Shown piece by piece: positions 11,771-24,108 of a DNA stretch of 64,000 nt (its first letter is position 1; each line of letters starts with the position of its first letter). The translations under genes were made by a program, and so were the position numbers. The DNA is taken from contig CP136067.1 in the NCBI GenBank assembly GCA_032622095.1, forward strand, positions 684,001 through 748,000, read 5' to 3'. This DNA is from Siphonodentalium dalli (Eukaryota > Mollusca > Scaphopoda > Gadilida > Siphonodentaliidae). The notes below the pieces were generated by a model. That model was not told where the DNA came from, did no database searches, and saw only the letters and a list, made by a program, of their open reading frames with translations.

Positions 11771-13521
11771 ACACCATAATCACCACATCCCTGATCCGAT
11801 CATTATGAAACATGTTATGAATGTTGATATTGACATGTACATCTAGTCTTACTTAGACATTTCAATTAGCACTTTTCCTATTCCTCCAATTACTGTCGAC
11901 CATAAAATTATTCCCCTACCTAAGTTGAGCTACATTGTCATTGACACTTTCATAATTAGATCTGGTATTGATTCCTTAATAAATAAATATTGTAAGGAAG
12001 TAATTTATTTAAAGGTACTCAATCCGATTCAATGGTCCCCATATCATCAGATTCCAAAAACAAAACATTTTTTGAAATGCCGCTTCAGTTATCAGAATCG
12101 ATTAATTGCCCAAAAATAATGCCAACAACAGTCAACTGTGGTATAAAATTGCCCAAAACCTGTTATTTATCAACATTTTGTTCAATGAAATTTTGCCAGT
12201 TTGTCAAATATCTGACACAAAAAAGCCACTTGATTTTAGAGTTGTCCATCTTCATCCGCAATTTGGTCCAAGACAGTTTTCTCATTGACATTTACTGGGC
12301 CACTGATAAATATTCCAGGTGGTGAAAAATAATAGATTTTTAAAATTGATATCGGATCACTCTGAGCTTTGATGGGTGGGTTCCTCAACTCGAATCAAAT
12401 ATGTTTTACCCCCAAAGCCAAATAAATGGTAATTGAGGGGTGCTTAATCGGATTTAGTACACTTTAATAGACGAATTCTTGTGAATGAATATATGTGGCA
12501 ATCAATGAACCAATGCAAGTAATTCTCTTCACTGTTTACACATGTGCGGTCTTTTGAATTTGCAAGTTGCTACATTCACATTGTAATCTACAGTGAAATA
12601 TATATTTTCAGTTCGCTTTCCGATAGAGTAGTACTTCGGTGGTTTGGTGTAGGGGTTTAATTTGGTTTACATAACATTTGGTTGCATTCCATTTTATTAT
12701 AGATGTGGTCATGAATGTAGACTCCATTCATTTGGAATTGGGTTTAAAATGTATAAAGTTTGATGTACATCTCGATCGTATCATGGTCACTTTTATCTGA
12801 AAATTTGACTAAATATTTGGGCTTTTTGTGACTGACAATGTTATGTAAAAACTCTTTATTTGCCTTCTATCGGAGAGTGTTTCCCAACCCATTTCGGTTA
12901 GTACAGTGTGTGGGATAATGATCCTGTACAGCCACTTAAAGGTACTACTCAATCCGATTAAGCACACCTAAATTACTATTTCTTTGGCTTCAGGGGTAAA
13001 AAATATTTGATTCAAGTCGAGGAACCCATCGGTCAAAGCTCAAAGTTATTAGATATTGATTTTTGAAGTTAGTAATTTTCTCGAGATGTGTACTAATAAT
13101 TGCCCCTAACTTTGTAATTTTCTCGAGATGTGTACCAATAATTTTCCCAGAAACACTTATTCAAACAGACGAAGATGGATAACTCTAAAATCAGGTGTAT
13201 TAATAAGGCAATTTTGACTGAGACCATCCTTTTGATGGCTTGTTTCTGGGCCAGAAACAATAGAAATAACCAAACTTCAAAAATTGATATCTGATCACTC
13301 TGAGCGTTGATAGGTATGTTCCTCGACTCGAATAAATTATTTTTTTACCCCCGAAGCCAAAGAAATAGTAATTTATGAGCGCCTGATCAGATTGAGTACC
13401 TTTAAGTAACTTATCTGGTGCTCGATCCTGCCCAGACACTGTTTTGGCTTTGTTATTAAATGTGAAACTGCTTCCCATATTATAGCTCAATTCATCTACA
13501 CCTAATTAATTAATTTTACAG

Positions 13522-13827
13522 GTTGGAACAAATGGAATCGTCAGCTTCACGACACCATACAATAGCCCACATTCACAGCCATTCAATACAACATTCAACC
13601 ATGCTGTCATCGCTCCCTTGTGGACCGACTTGGTTGCCTATGGCTGCGGGAGAGTCCATTATGACCATCACTCAGTTGATGACCCGAACAGCAATCAGAC
13701 CATTATCACCATGGCAGATGATTGGCTAGTGGAACTCATGAATGTAGTTGGATTCTCAGCGACCGACGTGATCATCGTCACTTGGGTCCATGTGACACAG
13801 TACCCTTACTCCCAATATAAAGATGAG
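13522..13827 (+). CDS. Exon 3: NIDO domain core
   Basis: This 102-residue exon in phase 0 at both ends begins VGTNGIVSF and continues with VIAPLWTDL, a Gly-Arg-Val-x-Tyr strand and VIIVTWVHVTQYPYSQ. NGxxSF, the IAPxWxD motif and the ValTrp-x-x-Val strand are hallmarks of NIDO. The domain's role is generally protein interaction outside the cell; no catalytic site is known. The acceptor 'taattttacag' has a good pyrimidine run and the donor is 'gtgagt'. The last 70 bases together with the donor are repeated six more times in the following intron. The splice at 13827/13828 is favoured because reading on gives Val-Ser-stop. Confidence 0.92.
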
Positions 13828-14555
13828 GTGAGTTAACCTTACTCCCAATATAAAGTTCCTCTGGGTTAACCAACGACCGATGTAATCATCGTCACTTGGG
13901 TCCATGTGACATAGCACCCTTACTCCCAATATAAAGATGAGGTGAGTTAACCTTACTCCCAATATAAAGTTCCTCTGGGTTAACCAACGACCGATGTAAT
14001 CATCGTCACTTGGGTCCATGTGACATAGTACCCTTACTCCCAATATAAAGATGAGGTGAGTTAACCTTACTCCCAATATAAAGTTCCTCTGGGTTAACCA
14101 ACGACCGATGTAATCATCGTCACTTGGGTCCATGTGACACAGTACCCTTACTCCCAATATAAAGATGAGGTGAGTTAACCTTACTCCCAATATAAAGTTC
14201 CTCTGGGTTAACCAACGACCGATGTAATCATCGTCACTTGGGTCCATGTGACATAGTACCCTTACTCCTAATATAAAGATCAGGTGAGTTAACCTTACTC
14301 CCAATATAAAGTTCCTCTGGGTTAACCAACAACCGATGTAATCATCGTCACTTGGGTCCATGTGACACAGTACCCTTACTCCCAATATAAAGATGAGGTG
14401 AGTTAACCTTACTCCCAATATAAAGTTCCTCTGGGTTAACCAACGACCGATGTAATCATCGTCACTTGGGTCCATGTGACATAGTACCCTTACTCCCAAT
14501 ATAAAGATCAGGTGAGTTAACCTTACTCCCAATATAAAGATCAGGTGAGTTAACC
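13757..14555 (+). repeat. 114-bp tandem array of exon 3 end plus donor
   Basis: Seven units of 114-115 bases. The first includes the real end of exon 3 (from 'cgaccgacgtgatcatcg') and its donor at 13828. Copies start at about 13873, 13987, 14102, 14216, 14331 and 14445, and most keep 'aaagatgaGGTGAGT' intact. Their near-identity indicates recent amplification. Long ORFs on the opposite strand come from this repeat. Confidence 0.93.
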
Positions 14556-16403
14556 AAGCTTGAATATATCAGGGTTCGATTTAATGTTTTACATTTGTAT
14601 ATCATTTTGCAGCACTGGGTAGATTTGGTATATAGCACTCCCAATTATATTACCAATAAATTTTCATTGTATAATTGTTAGTAGAAATTGGAAATCGCAT
14701 CGCAATTTGGTAATCCAGTTAAATCGAGCCCTGGAATATATGTGTTTTATGGTGCCCATATTCAGAATGAGCAATTTGAATTTTCGGACAGGTTCTATAC
14801 CTCCCAATTTTGACGGACATACCACAACTATGATTCTTCGGTCCAAGAGATCATTATTGATTGATATAACCTATACATAGTCCGGGGAATTTTGTGATAT
14901 GCATATAATACTAAAATATCAGCCACGGAGATATAAACGTGGCTGTTATGATAACGCGGGAATCTGTAAAATATAGTAATTCGTGCGGCCGCTGCGATCT
15001 CGGTGGATTCCGATACCTCTCGCTGACAACAACGGCACCTCCGAAGATTATATAAACAAAATAACCTGGCCACGACTGCGAGTGGGATTAAAAGTTGCAC
15101 ATGTTGTGCTTTGTAAGCAATTCATGAGATTCAGGGTTCTCTACAATTTTATTTATACTATTTTTATTTTTGACTGGCTAAAACTGCTCTGACGGCAGAC
15201 TGTCTGTTCATCATTAGCGGAATGTAAGCTTCCGGTGAGCAAGGCAGGGTACCTTGTTTGTGGGCCCAGGACACTGTGGCATCACCCATTGCTCATTCTG
15301 AATATGGGCACCATAAAACACGAATATGATATGGCGGGTCACATATGGTGTCGGACATTTGCAGAACTTGAATGAGGTCCCCAGAGAGTGAATTTAGTGA
15401 TGCTATCCCACACAGCGGGCTAGCAAGTAGCAATACTAAATTCACCACACAGCGGGCTAGCAAGTAGCAATACTAAATTCACCACACAGCGGGCTAGCAA
15501 TTCACCACACAGCGGGCTAGCAATACTAAATTCACCTTCTAATGGACTCATACTCTTAGGCATCATCTTCTCTGGAGAGTATCTGTATTTATATCAAATT
15601 AACAAGTTTTAAATTTCTGTAGAAACTTCTTCAGATAGATTCTATTTAATTTTTAGTTCAGTTTATCTATATCCCGAAAAAATTGGCAGATGACACATTG
15701 CATAATCAAGATTCCCAATTGGTGCACATCACAGTCTTCACCATCTGGGAACTAAAATATGAGTCTAGGTCTGCCATAGCAGATGTGGCCATACATAATG
15801 AGGTCCCCATAGGATGAATTTGGAGATGCTAGGCCACTCAGGGGTCCTCATGCTGCAAATATCAGACACACTAATTGCAATGCAAATAAAACGGCCTCAC
15901 TGATAAAGTTTAATGTTGAACCCACATGGTGCCTGCCACACAGATGTCGTCTGCTCCAGTCTATGTGGGGCTCTCTATGGGTTTTATATGTAACCCACAG
16001 GGAGCCCCACACAGATGGAAGCATGCAATACAGAGTGTCGTCTGCTCCAGTCTATGTGGGGCTCTCTGTGGGTTAATTAGTCAGACTAGGATTCCTTTTT
16101 ATACCTTAAAATGATCTATACATCATCAGGCGATTCAGGACAGCAACGATTTCAATGCATCCCATTTTTTTCTATGAAACGTAAAATCTTTAATGTGATG
16201 CATCACGACTTTAAATGTGGCCTGGGTTTTATGATAAATCTTCATGCCGTATTTTCCGGGTTATTTTTAATATTATGACGTATTATTGAGGTTGTTTTTA
16301 ATCTTTATGGCATATTTTCCGGGTTGTCTTGAATCTCTATGCCATCACGGTACATGTATTTGCTGGGTTGTTTTTAATCTTTATGCCAAATTTTATTTTG
16401 CAG
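13828..16403 (+). other. Intron 3
   Basis: It holds the exon 3 array, then an element bounded by inverted 'gtgttttatggtgccca' arms (about 14735-15330), hairpin-family copies (15370-15540), and a palindromic 'gactggagcagacgacac' repeat (about 15930-16075). The remainder shows nothing. Confidence 0.65.
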
Positions 16404-16620
16404 AGTACATCATTCCAGTTAGTGCTGGCTACAGATGGAACTCATTCGTATTCCGGATTCCTTTACGGAGGAGGGACTACCTTGACAAGGATACACCAGA
16501 GGCATTACATTATAGGATACTACCAAACACCACAAGATGCAGATAAAAACTTCCACAATCACATTCGTTCTAATTCTGTGTGGGCGCACAAAATGCATGA
16601 GTCCTATGATAGAACAATCG
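16404..16620 (+). CDS. Exon 4: end of NIDO domain
   Basis: The exon (phase 0 in, phase 1 out) begins STSFQLVLATDGTHSY and ends SYDRTIG. NTFQxVLxTDG followed by an aromatic strand is the known C-terminal half of NIDO, and it joins exon 3 without gap in frame. The acceptor is 'attttgcag', the donor 'gtgagt'. The exon tail and donor are repeated at least twice in tandem just downstream, with a further truncated copy. Reading through the donor gives a stop (Glu-Tyr-Asn-stop). Confidence 0.9.
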
Positions 16621-16805
16621 GTGAGTATAACTAGTAATTATGTGTGGGCTCTCAACATGTATGACTCCTATGATAGAACAATCGGTGAGTGTTATAGAAT
16701 AACTAGTAATTCTGTGTGGGCGCTCAAAATGTATGACTCCTATGATAGAACAATCGGTGAGTATTATAGAATAACTAGTAATTATGTGTGGGCGCTCAAA
16801 ATATG
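16573..16805 (+). repeat. Tandem copies of exon 4 end plus donor
   Basis: Unit of 64-72 bases 'tgtgtgggcgc...tatgatagaacaatcGGTGAGT'. The first is exonic; full copies follow at about 16637 and 16709, and a truncated one at 16781. Confidence 0.9.
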
Positions 16806-17499
16806 ATAGAAGTTCATGAGTATATGACAAATACATTGGTCTAAAAATATGAAAATATGATGCTGAACACATGGGAGACTTTCATATATAAGAGAATGCA
16901 TTGGCTTACAAGGTCAAGGTAAATATTGTTAGGGCAATTTTGGCATTCTATTATATATGGGAAGCTTTCCATGGAGACAAGAGAATGCATTAGCACAGGG
17001 TATTATATATGTAACAGGTCCGGACAGTGCTGGTAGATAACTGACACAACAACTAAAGAGAAGTTGATTATTTATTCTATATATATCATAATTCCAACTT
17101 TAAATATCAACTTTAACAGTATAACAATTGTATAACAAATAACTGACTAGGACTCAATATTTCATGTTGTGGCCATGACTATATATTCCAATATCCATTT
17201 CAAATTAATATAAATTCTGTCTTAGATAATATAATTATCAGATATATAGGCTGACACGTTTCAAAAGTGTCAGGAATAACTACACAAAATTAAGATGTGT
17301 CTCTTTAAGATCAACTGGGTAATTCCAACGAGCTGCTTTAATCATATTTAAAGGGTTTTGTATACTAAATAGGTTACTAAATACTAGAGGTAATCAGAAG
17401 TGTCACATTAATTGACACATTTGAAGACATTTTAACGCCATATCAACATAGGTGTCACTTTAAATCATTGTATATAAAGTGTGTTTAGATAATAATCCA

Positions 17500-18115
17500 T
17501 TCAGAGGGGTCACTTTAAATCACATCGAAAGCATATTTAAAGAGCGTTCAGAGTCATAAATTCAAAGGGGTGGGTCACTTTAAATAATCAGCATGTTTAA
17601 AGAGCGTTTATATAGTATCATAAATTCAGAAGGGTCACTTTAAGAGTGAGCATATTTAAAGAGTGTTTATATAGGGCCAATAATTCAGAGGGGTCACTTT
17701 AAGAAGTGAGCACATTTAAAGAGTGTTTATATAGGGCCAATAATTCAGAAGGGTCACTTTAAGAAGTGAGCACATTTAAAGAGTGTTTATATAGGGCCAA
17801 TAATTCAGAAGGGTCACTTTAAGAAGTGAGCACATTTAAAGAGTGTTTATATAGGGCCAATAATTCAGAAGGGTCACTTTAAGAAGTGAGCACATTTAAA
17901 GAGTGTTTATATAGGGCCAATAATTCAGAGGGGTCACTTTAAGAAGTGAGCACATTTAAAGAGTGTTTATATAGTGCCAATAATTCAGAGGGGTCACTTT
18001 AAGAAGTGAGCACATTTAAAGAGCGTTTATATAGTGCCAACAATTCAGAGGGGTCACTTTAAGAAGTGAGCACATTTAAAGAGCGTTTAGTGTTAGAAAT
18101 TTAGTGGGGCCACTT
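17500..18115 (+). repeat. 60-bp minisatellite
   Basis: About ten units of 'gggtcactttaagaagtgag' plus 'cacatttaaagagtg' and 'tttatatagggccaat', regularly 60 bases from about 17625 and more diverged before that. Confidence 0.93.
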
Positions 18116-18689
18116 TAATAAGTTTAATTTAGAAATTTAGAAAATGAAATCCATAATTTAAGTTAGAAGTCGAGAAGTCGCGATGGTTCATATCAAGAAG
18201 ATGGCTGGGCGAGTGAATCTACCCATTGATTCCTGAACAACTGAATGAAGATTTTGTTGTTGAGTCGTTTCCGAATGAAGATTTTGAAAAATATTACCAC
18301 CTTATATATCCGAAAAGAAGGCAAGCAAGAAGCGGAATGGCGTTCTCTGGGTGAAGTATTCCATTCTAACCAATCAGGCAACGCGAAACGAGTTAGAATG
18401 GGCGACACCACCACCCGAGAGAAACAACCAATCAAAACGCTCCTTTCTTAGATCTTCTGTCCGGGAGAAACTACCACGAAAATTTGAAATATAAAAATAC
18501 GAAATAAAAATAAAAAAATATGACAAACAAGCTATGGAAGAAAGTAAATTTTGTAAGGAACAAGAAGCAGATTACTATTTTGAAAAGTATAACACGTAAT
18601 TAAGCCATAAAGTAGCTTGAAACAAATAGCTGAAAAGATACGTACACACGAAATTAGAAGAAGCGGCAATGAGGTAATTTTATCACATT

Positions 18690-19230
18690 TACAAGAGAAT
18701 GCCTTAAGCACAGGGTTTTACATACAAGAGAATGCATTAGCACAGGGTTTTATATATAAGAGAATGCATTGGCACAAGGTTTTATATATAAGAGAATGCT
18801 TTGGAACATGGTTTTATATATAAGAGAATGCATTAGCGCAGGGTTTTGTATATAAGAGAATGTGTTGACACAGGGTTTTATATATAAGAGAATGTATTAG
18901 CACAGGGTTTTATATATAAGAGAATGCATTGGCACAGGGTTTTATATATAAATGAATGCATTGGCACATGGTTTTATATATAAGAGAATGCATTAGCACA
19001 AAGTTTTATATATAAGAGAATGCATTGACACAGGATTTTATATATAAGGTAATGCATTAGCACAGGGTTTTATATATAAGAGAATGCATTGGCACAGGGT
19101 TTTATATATAAGAGAATGCATTGGCACAGGGTTTTATATATGAGATTGCATTGGCACAGGGTTTTATATATAAGAGAATGCATTGGCACAGGGTTTTATA
19201 TATGAGATTGCATTGGCACAGGGTTTTCAC
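18690..19230 (+). repeat. 32-bp minisatellite derived from a hairpin arm
   Basis: About sixteen units of 'agagaatgcattggcacagg' plus 'gttttatatata'. The same sequence forms one arm of the dispersed 'ccaatgcattctcttatata' hairpins. Confidence 0.9.
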
Positions 19231-19490
19231 AAAAGTTCAGGAAGCTCCTGTCATCAAAGGGATAACCCCGTTTTAAAATAAACTGCTGATAAACATTTGT
19301 CCAATAAACAAGTAAATGTGATGTAGAAATTCACAATGCACTCAAAAATTTATGAAAAATAATTTATAACTGAAATTTACAAGAAAAATAGGAATGAAAT
19401 GTATCCCGATTTTAAACATTTTAATATATGTTTTTCAAATTAACATAACCCCTCTGACTTGTAAGTACCCGGTACCGGTACACTATGTAC

Positions 19491-19593
19491 TGAGAGTTTT
19501 CCGATGAATGGCAACAAGCCATATTTCCGACTAAATCCTGAAAAGTTACCCATAATTCTGCTGTGGTTAAGGAGTCCATTATATATGGCATTA
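19491..19593. mobile_element. Half copy of the mariner-like MITE
   Basis: One arm only, from 'gagttttccgatgaatgg' to 'ggcattactgta'. Confidence 0.7.
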
Positions 19594-19654
19594 CTGTAAC
19601 TCCTGCAAAACATATCTAGCTCAACCACTGCAAATAGTTGAGTTTAGTGTGTAT

Positions 19655-19741
19655 AATGAGGTCCCCAGAGGGCAAATTTAGTGATGCAATCCTGCATAGC
19701 GGGCTAGTTTCACCAAATTCACCCTCTGAGGACCTCATTCT
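19655..19741. repeat. Hairpin element (gaggtccccagagg family)
   Basis: Arms 'aatgaggtccccagaggg' and 'ccctctgaggacctcatt' face each other around 'gctagt'. A second, less complete copy lies at 19875-19945. Confidence 0.75.
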
Positions 19742-19999
19742 GCATGGCCTCATTCGCTATGGGAGACATAGACTCAGATTAAAGTTCCCAAATGGTGAAT
19801 ATTGTGATACGAAGAAGTTCCTATAGAAATTTGATAATAAAGAAACTTTCCAGAGAAGATGAGGGGTAAGCAGAATGAGTTCCCAGAGGGTGAATTTAGT
19901 GATGCTATCCCGCTATGAGAGATAGCGTCATTAAATTCACATTCTCAGGCAGACTAAACTCAGACTTGTTTCAGATAGCAGCTAACTATAGTCTAATAC

Positions 20000-21740
20000 T
20001 ATAGGTAACACCATGAAGTAACCAGTCTATGGGTCACACCATGAAGTAACCAGTCTATAGGTAACACCATGAAGTAACCAGTCTATAGGTAACACCACGA
20101 AGTAACCAGTCTATACTATAGGTAACACCATGAAGTAACCAGTCTATACTATAGGTAACACCATGAAGTAACCAGTCTATAGGTAACACCATGAAGTAAC
20201 CAGTCTACTCTATAGGTAACACCATGAAGTAACCAGTCTACTCTATAGGTAACACCATGAAGTAACCAGTCTATAGGTAACACCATGAAGTAACCAGTCT
20301 ATATGTAACACCATGAAGTAGCCAGTCTATACTATAGGTAACACCATGAAGTAACCAGTCTACTCTATAGGTAACACCATGAAGTAACCAGTCTATAGGT
20401 AACACCATGAAGTAACCAGTCTACTCTATAGGTAACGCCATGAAGTAACCAGTCTACTCTATAGGTAACAGTAACACCATGAAGTAACCAGTCTATGGGT
20501 CACACCATGAAGTAACCAGTCTATAGGTAACACCATGAAGTAACCAGTCTATATGTAACACCATGAAGTAACCAGTCTATAGGTAACACCATGAAGTAAC
20601 CAGTCTATAGGTAACACCATGAAGTAACCAGTCTATAGGTCACACCATGAAGTAACCAGTCTATAGGTAACACCATGAAGTAACCAGTCTATATGTAACA
20701 CCATGAAGTAACCAGTCTATATGTAACACCATGAAGTAACCAGTCTATATGTAACACCATGAAGTAACCAGTCTATAGGTAACACCATGAAGTAACCAGT
20801 CTATAGGTAACACCAGGAAGTAAACAGTCTATAGGTCACACCATGAAGTAACCAGTCTATATGTCACACCATGAAGTAACCAGTCTATAGGTAACACCAT
20901 GAAGTAACCAGTCTATAGGTAACACCATGAAGTAACCAGTCTATACTATAGATCCCACCATGAAGTAACCAGTCTATACTATAGATCACACCATGAAGTA
21001 ACCAGTCTATACTATAGATCACACCATGAAGTAACCATTCTATACTATAGGTCCCACCATGAAGTAACAAGTCTATAATATAGGTCACACCATGAAGTAA
21101 CCAGTCTATACTATATAGGTCCCACCATGAAGTAACCATGCAGTCTATACTATAGATCACACCACGAAGTAACTAGTCTATATGTCACACCTTGAAGTAA
21201 CCAGTCTATAGGTCACACCATGAAGAAACCAGTCTATAGGTCACACCATGAAGTAACCAGTCTATACTATAGGTAACACCATGAAGTAACCAGTCTATAT
21301 GTCATACCATGAAGTAACCAGTCTATAGGTCAAACCATGAAGTAACCAGTCTATACTATAGATCACACCATGAAGTAACCAGTCTACTCTATAGGTAACA
21401 CCATGAAGTAACCAGTCTATACTATAAATCACACCATGAAGTAACCAGTCTACTCTATAGGTAACACCATGAAGTAACCAGTCTATACTATAAATCACAC
21501 CATGAAGTAACCAGTCTATACTATAAATCAAACCATGAAGTAACCAGTCAATAGATCACACCATGAAGTAACCATTCTATACTATATGTCACACCATGAA
21601 GTAACCAGTCTATACTATATGTCACACCATGAAGTAACCATTCTATACTTTAGGTCACACCATGAAGTAACCATTCTATACTTTAGGTCACACCATGAAG
21701 TAAACCAGTCATACAATGAAGTTATTGAAGTAACCAGTCT
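20000..21740 (+). repeat. 28-bp minisatellite
   Basis: Roughly 55-60 units of 'ggtaacaccatgaagtaacc' plus 'agtctata', with 6-base insertions (ctatac or ctctat) in many units. It ends about 30 bases before the exon 5 acceptor. ORFs in it are repeat artefacts. Confidence 0.93.
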
Positions 21741-21771
21741 ATTTACATATATTTCTCCCTCGTTATTTCAG

Positions 21772-22037
21772 ATAAATATGGCGTCATCATCTTGAAACTC
21801 ACCCCTGATGTGAGTGCAGGCTCCCAACGACAGTCACAACAGGTTAATTATGGCGCAGTGTGTAGGGCATGGTACAGGGAAGAAAACGCGAAGCCAGAAA
21901 GAAGATGGTATAACTATTACAGTTCACGGATGATATGTCCATGTTGGGAGCGGTGGATTATACTCGATTATCGTCTCATCTATTATACCGGATCCGGATG
22001 TTACATATTCCATTCTCCTTTCTACCCATATACAAAG
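21772..22037 (+). CDS. Exon 5: NIDO/AMOP linker and N-terminal half of AMOP
   Basis: Phase 1 in, phase 0 out, 88 residues. It starts DKYGVIILKL and contains CRAWYREENAKPERRW, ICPCWERW and GCYIFHSPFYPYTK. The C-x2-WY...W...CPC spacing is that of AMOP, an extracellular domain shared by MUC4, SUSD2 and ISM proteins and linked to adhesion. The acceptor 'cgttatttcag' is strong; the donor is 'aaag/gtaaat'. A second copy of the last third of this exon, with its own 'aaag/gtaaat', lies 168 bases downstream in the same frame with no stop between. The exon could therefore end at 22205 instead. The shorter form is preferred because it joins directly to ACCY in exon 6, as AMOP requires. Confidence 0.85.
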
Positions 22038-22230
22038 GTAAATATTCTCTATATTGAGGGAATCATCCCCCACCCCCAACATATGATATGGCCATGTTGG
22101 GAGCGGTGGATTATACTCGATTATCGTCTCATCTATACTGTATACAGGATCCAGATGTTACATATTCCATTATCCTTTCTACCCATATACATGTACGGTA
22201 CAAAGGTAAATATTCTCTATATTGAGGGAA
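21935..22230 (+). repeat. Duplication of exon 5 3' end plus donor
   Basis: The segment 'ccatgttgggagcggtgg' through 'acaaagGTAAAT' and 'attgagggaatcatccccc' occurs twice, 168 bases apart. The first carries the preferred donor (22038), the second an equivalent one (22206). Confidence 0.93.
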
Positions 22231-23184
22231 TCATCCCCCACCCACTTACCTTATATGGTTACACATAAAACAAGTAAGATATGTCCATGCTGGCAGTTTA
22301 GGACATCAGCAAGCCTGCAAATAGTGTGTCTGTCATTTGCAGAATGAGGTCCTCAGAGGGTGAATTTAGTGATGCTACCCCGCATAGTGGGTTAGCATCA
22401 CCAAATTCACCCTCTGGGGACCTCATTCTGCTTAGGCCCTCAACTGCTATGGTAGATCTAGGATCAGATTGAAGTTCCCCAGTTGAAGTTGGTGATGTTC
22501 ACCCATTGGGCACCTCAATTATGCTTTTATCTTCTGAAAATTAGGGGATATAGAAACTTCCTTGGGAGATATAGAAACTTCCCAGAAGGGAAAAGGTAAC
22601 TAAAACAATGTTAATTTCTTACCATAAATACTTCCCAGAATATTAGGCCTAAGCAGAATGAGGTCTCCAGATGGTGAATTTGGTGATGCTAGCCCGCTTT
22701 GCAGGTTAGCATCACCAAATTCACCCTCTGGGAATCTCTTTCTGCATGGCCTTATCTGCTATGGCAGGCATATAGACTCAGATATTAGGTTCCCAAATGG
22801 CATATATTGTGATGTACAGTAAATGCTCTAAGTATAAATCAAGTTGACTCCTTAACAAAAGCAGAAAATTTTGGGCCATTCTCCAGAAAAGTGCAAAATA
22901 GGGCTGACCATACTCGCCAAAAACAAATTCTTACAGATCGCGCTAAAATTTATTTCACCAGAAAGCTGAGTATCCACAGGATATCGGAATGTAACTGGGG
23001 CAATTTGTTTGGTCATATTTATATGCGAACTGGATACTTGAATTGCATGAATATAAATTCCACGTTAATGAGAAACAAGAAACGTTACCAACGAACTATA
23101 TTAGTCTCGTGCAGTTATCGGAAAAAACTGAACTATATCTGATAGTCCACTCATAAGTTTTTTTGGTAACTGGCGTGTCATTAA

Positions 23185-23583
23185 CCCTTTACCCAACAAA
23201 CGGGCTAAAACCGGCCAAATAAAGCTTCAACAGCCTAAAATATCTTCGGTCTGTCTCAATAGAACCATACAAATATGGATATCATTGGAACCGGCTCATT
23301 GACCACATTGTGATAGTTACAGTTATGCCCTGTGCCAATGCATTCTCTTATATATGCGAGTCGACCATAGGTCGCCTCGCATATATAAGAGAATGCATTG
23401 GCCTAAAAAAATCTTTTTTTAACACTTTTTACCATTTTTTCTTACATTCTTTAACAATTTTATAATTTTTAATTTGTTAAGCCAATGCATTCTCTTATAT
23501 ATGCGAGGCGACCTATGGTAGACTCGCATATATAAGAGAATGCATTGGCACAGGGTAAAAAAAACGTTCTGTTGGGTAAAGGG
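23185..23583. mobile_element. TTAA-flanked piggyBac-like MITE, copy 1
   Basis: 399 bases with ends CCCTTTACCCAACA and TGTTGGGTAAAGGG, flanked by TTAA (23181-23184 and 23584-23587). Inside are two palindromes of the 'ccaatgcattctcttata' type. Non-coding. Confidence 0.87.
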
Positions 23584-23780
23584 TTAACACATATTTGATA
23601 GATACAGTAATCCAGAAATCATGGAATTTAGTCAGTATATAGCATGGTAACCTCCAGTATATAGCATGGTAACCTCCAGTATATAGCATGGTAACCTCCA
23701 GTATATAGCATGGTAACCTCCAGTAGGAGCCACATAAGGTTTCAGCAAAGATTATATCCTAAATAATCCGCTATCATTAA

Positions 23781-24108
23781 CCCTTTACCCAACAGAACGG
23801 CCCTGTGCCAATGCATTCTCTTATATATGCTAAATTGTTAAAGAATGTAAGAAAAAATGGTAAAAAGTGTTAAAAAAATATTTTTTTTAGGCCAATGCAT
23901 TCTCTTATATATGCGAGGCGACCTATGGTCGACTCGCATATATAAGAGAATGCATTGGCACAGGGCATAACTGTAACTATCACAATGTGGTCAAGAAGCC
24001 GGTTCCAATGATATCCATATTTGTATGGTTCTATTGAGACAGACCGAAGATAGTTTAGGCTGTTCAAGCTTTATTTGGCCGGTTTTGGCCGGTTTGTTGG
24101 GTAAAGGG
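23781..24108. mobile_element. TTAA-flanked piggyBac-like MITE, copy 2 (inverted)
   Basis: 328 bases, same ends and TTAA flanks (23777-23780 and 24109-24112), interior in the opposite orientation to copy 1, with one of the two palindromes reduced. Confidence 0.87.

Larger units (their letters stand above)
4377..13521 (+). other. Intron 2
   Basis: A 9.1 kb intron. In order: exon 2 edge copies (4388-4712), sequence with nothing recognised (4715-5640), the 200-bp array (5641-6610), short palindromic repeats (6776-7165), two copies of a molluscan-type dispersed repeat (about 7540-7910 and 8450-8790), low-complexity sequence, a foldback (10071-10215), the 160-bp array (10430-11770), and three copies in alternating orientation of a 'ctcaatccgatt' repeat (about 12000-12480, 12944-13070, 13275-13410). 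Confidence 0.7.
16621..21771 (+). other. Intron 4
   Basis: It carries the exon 4 copies, AT-rich sequence (16810-17450), a 60-bp array, low-complexity DNA with nothing recognised (18120-18690), a 32-bp array, half a mariner-like MITE, two hairpins, and a long 28-bp array running almost to exon 5. Confidence 0.7.

Noticed and set aside
13756-14532. 258-codon minus-strand ORF
   Set aside because: Produced by the 114-bp array; the encoded protein is a pure repeat of the reverse of the exon 3 end.
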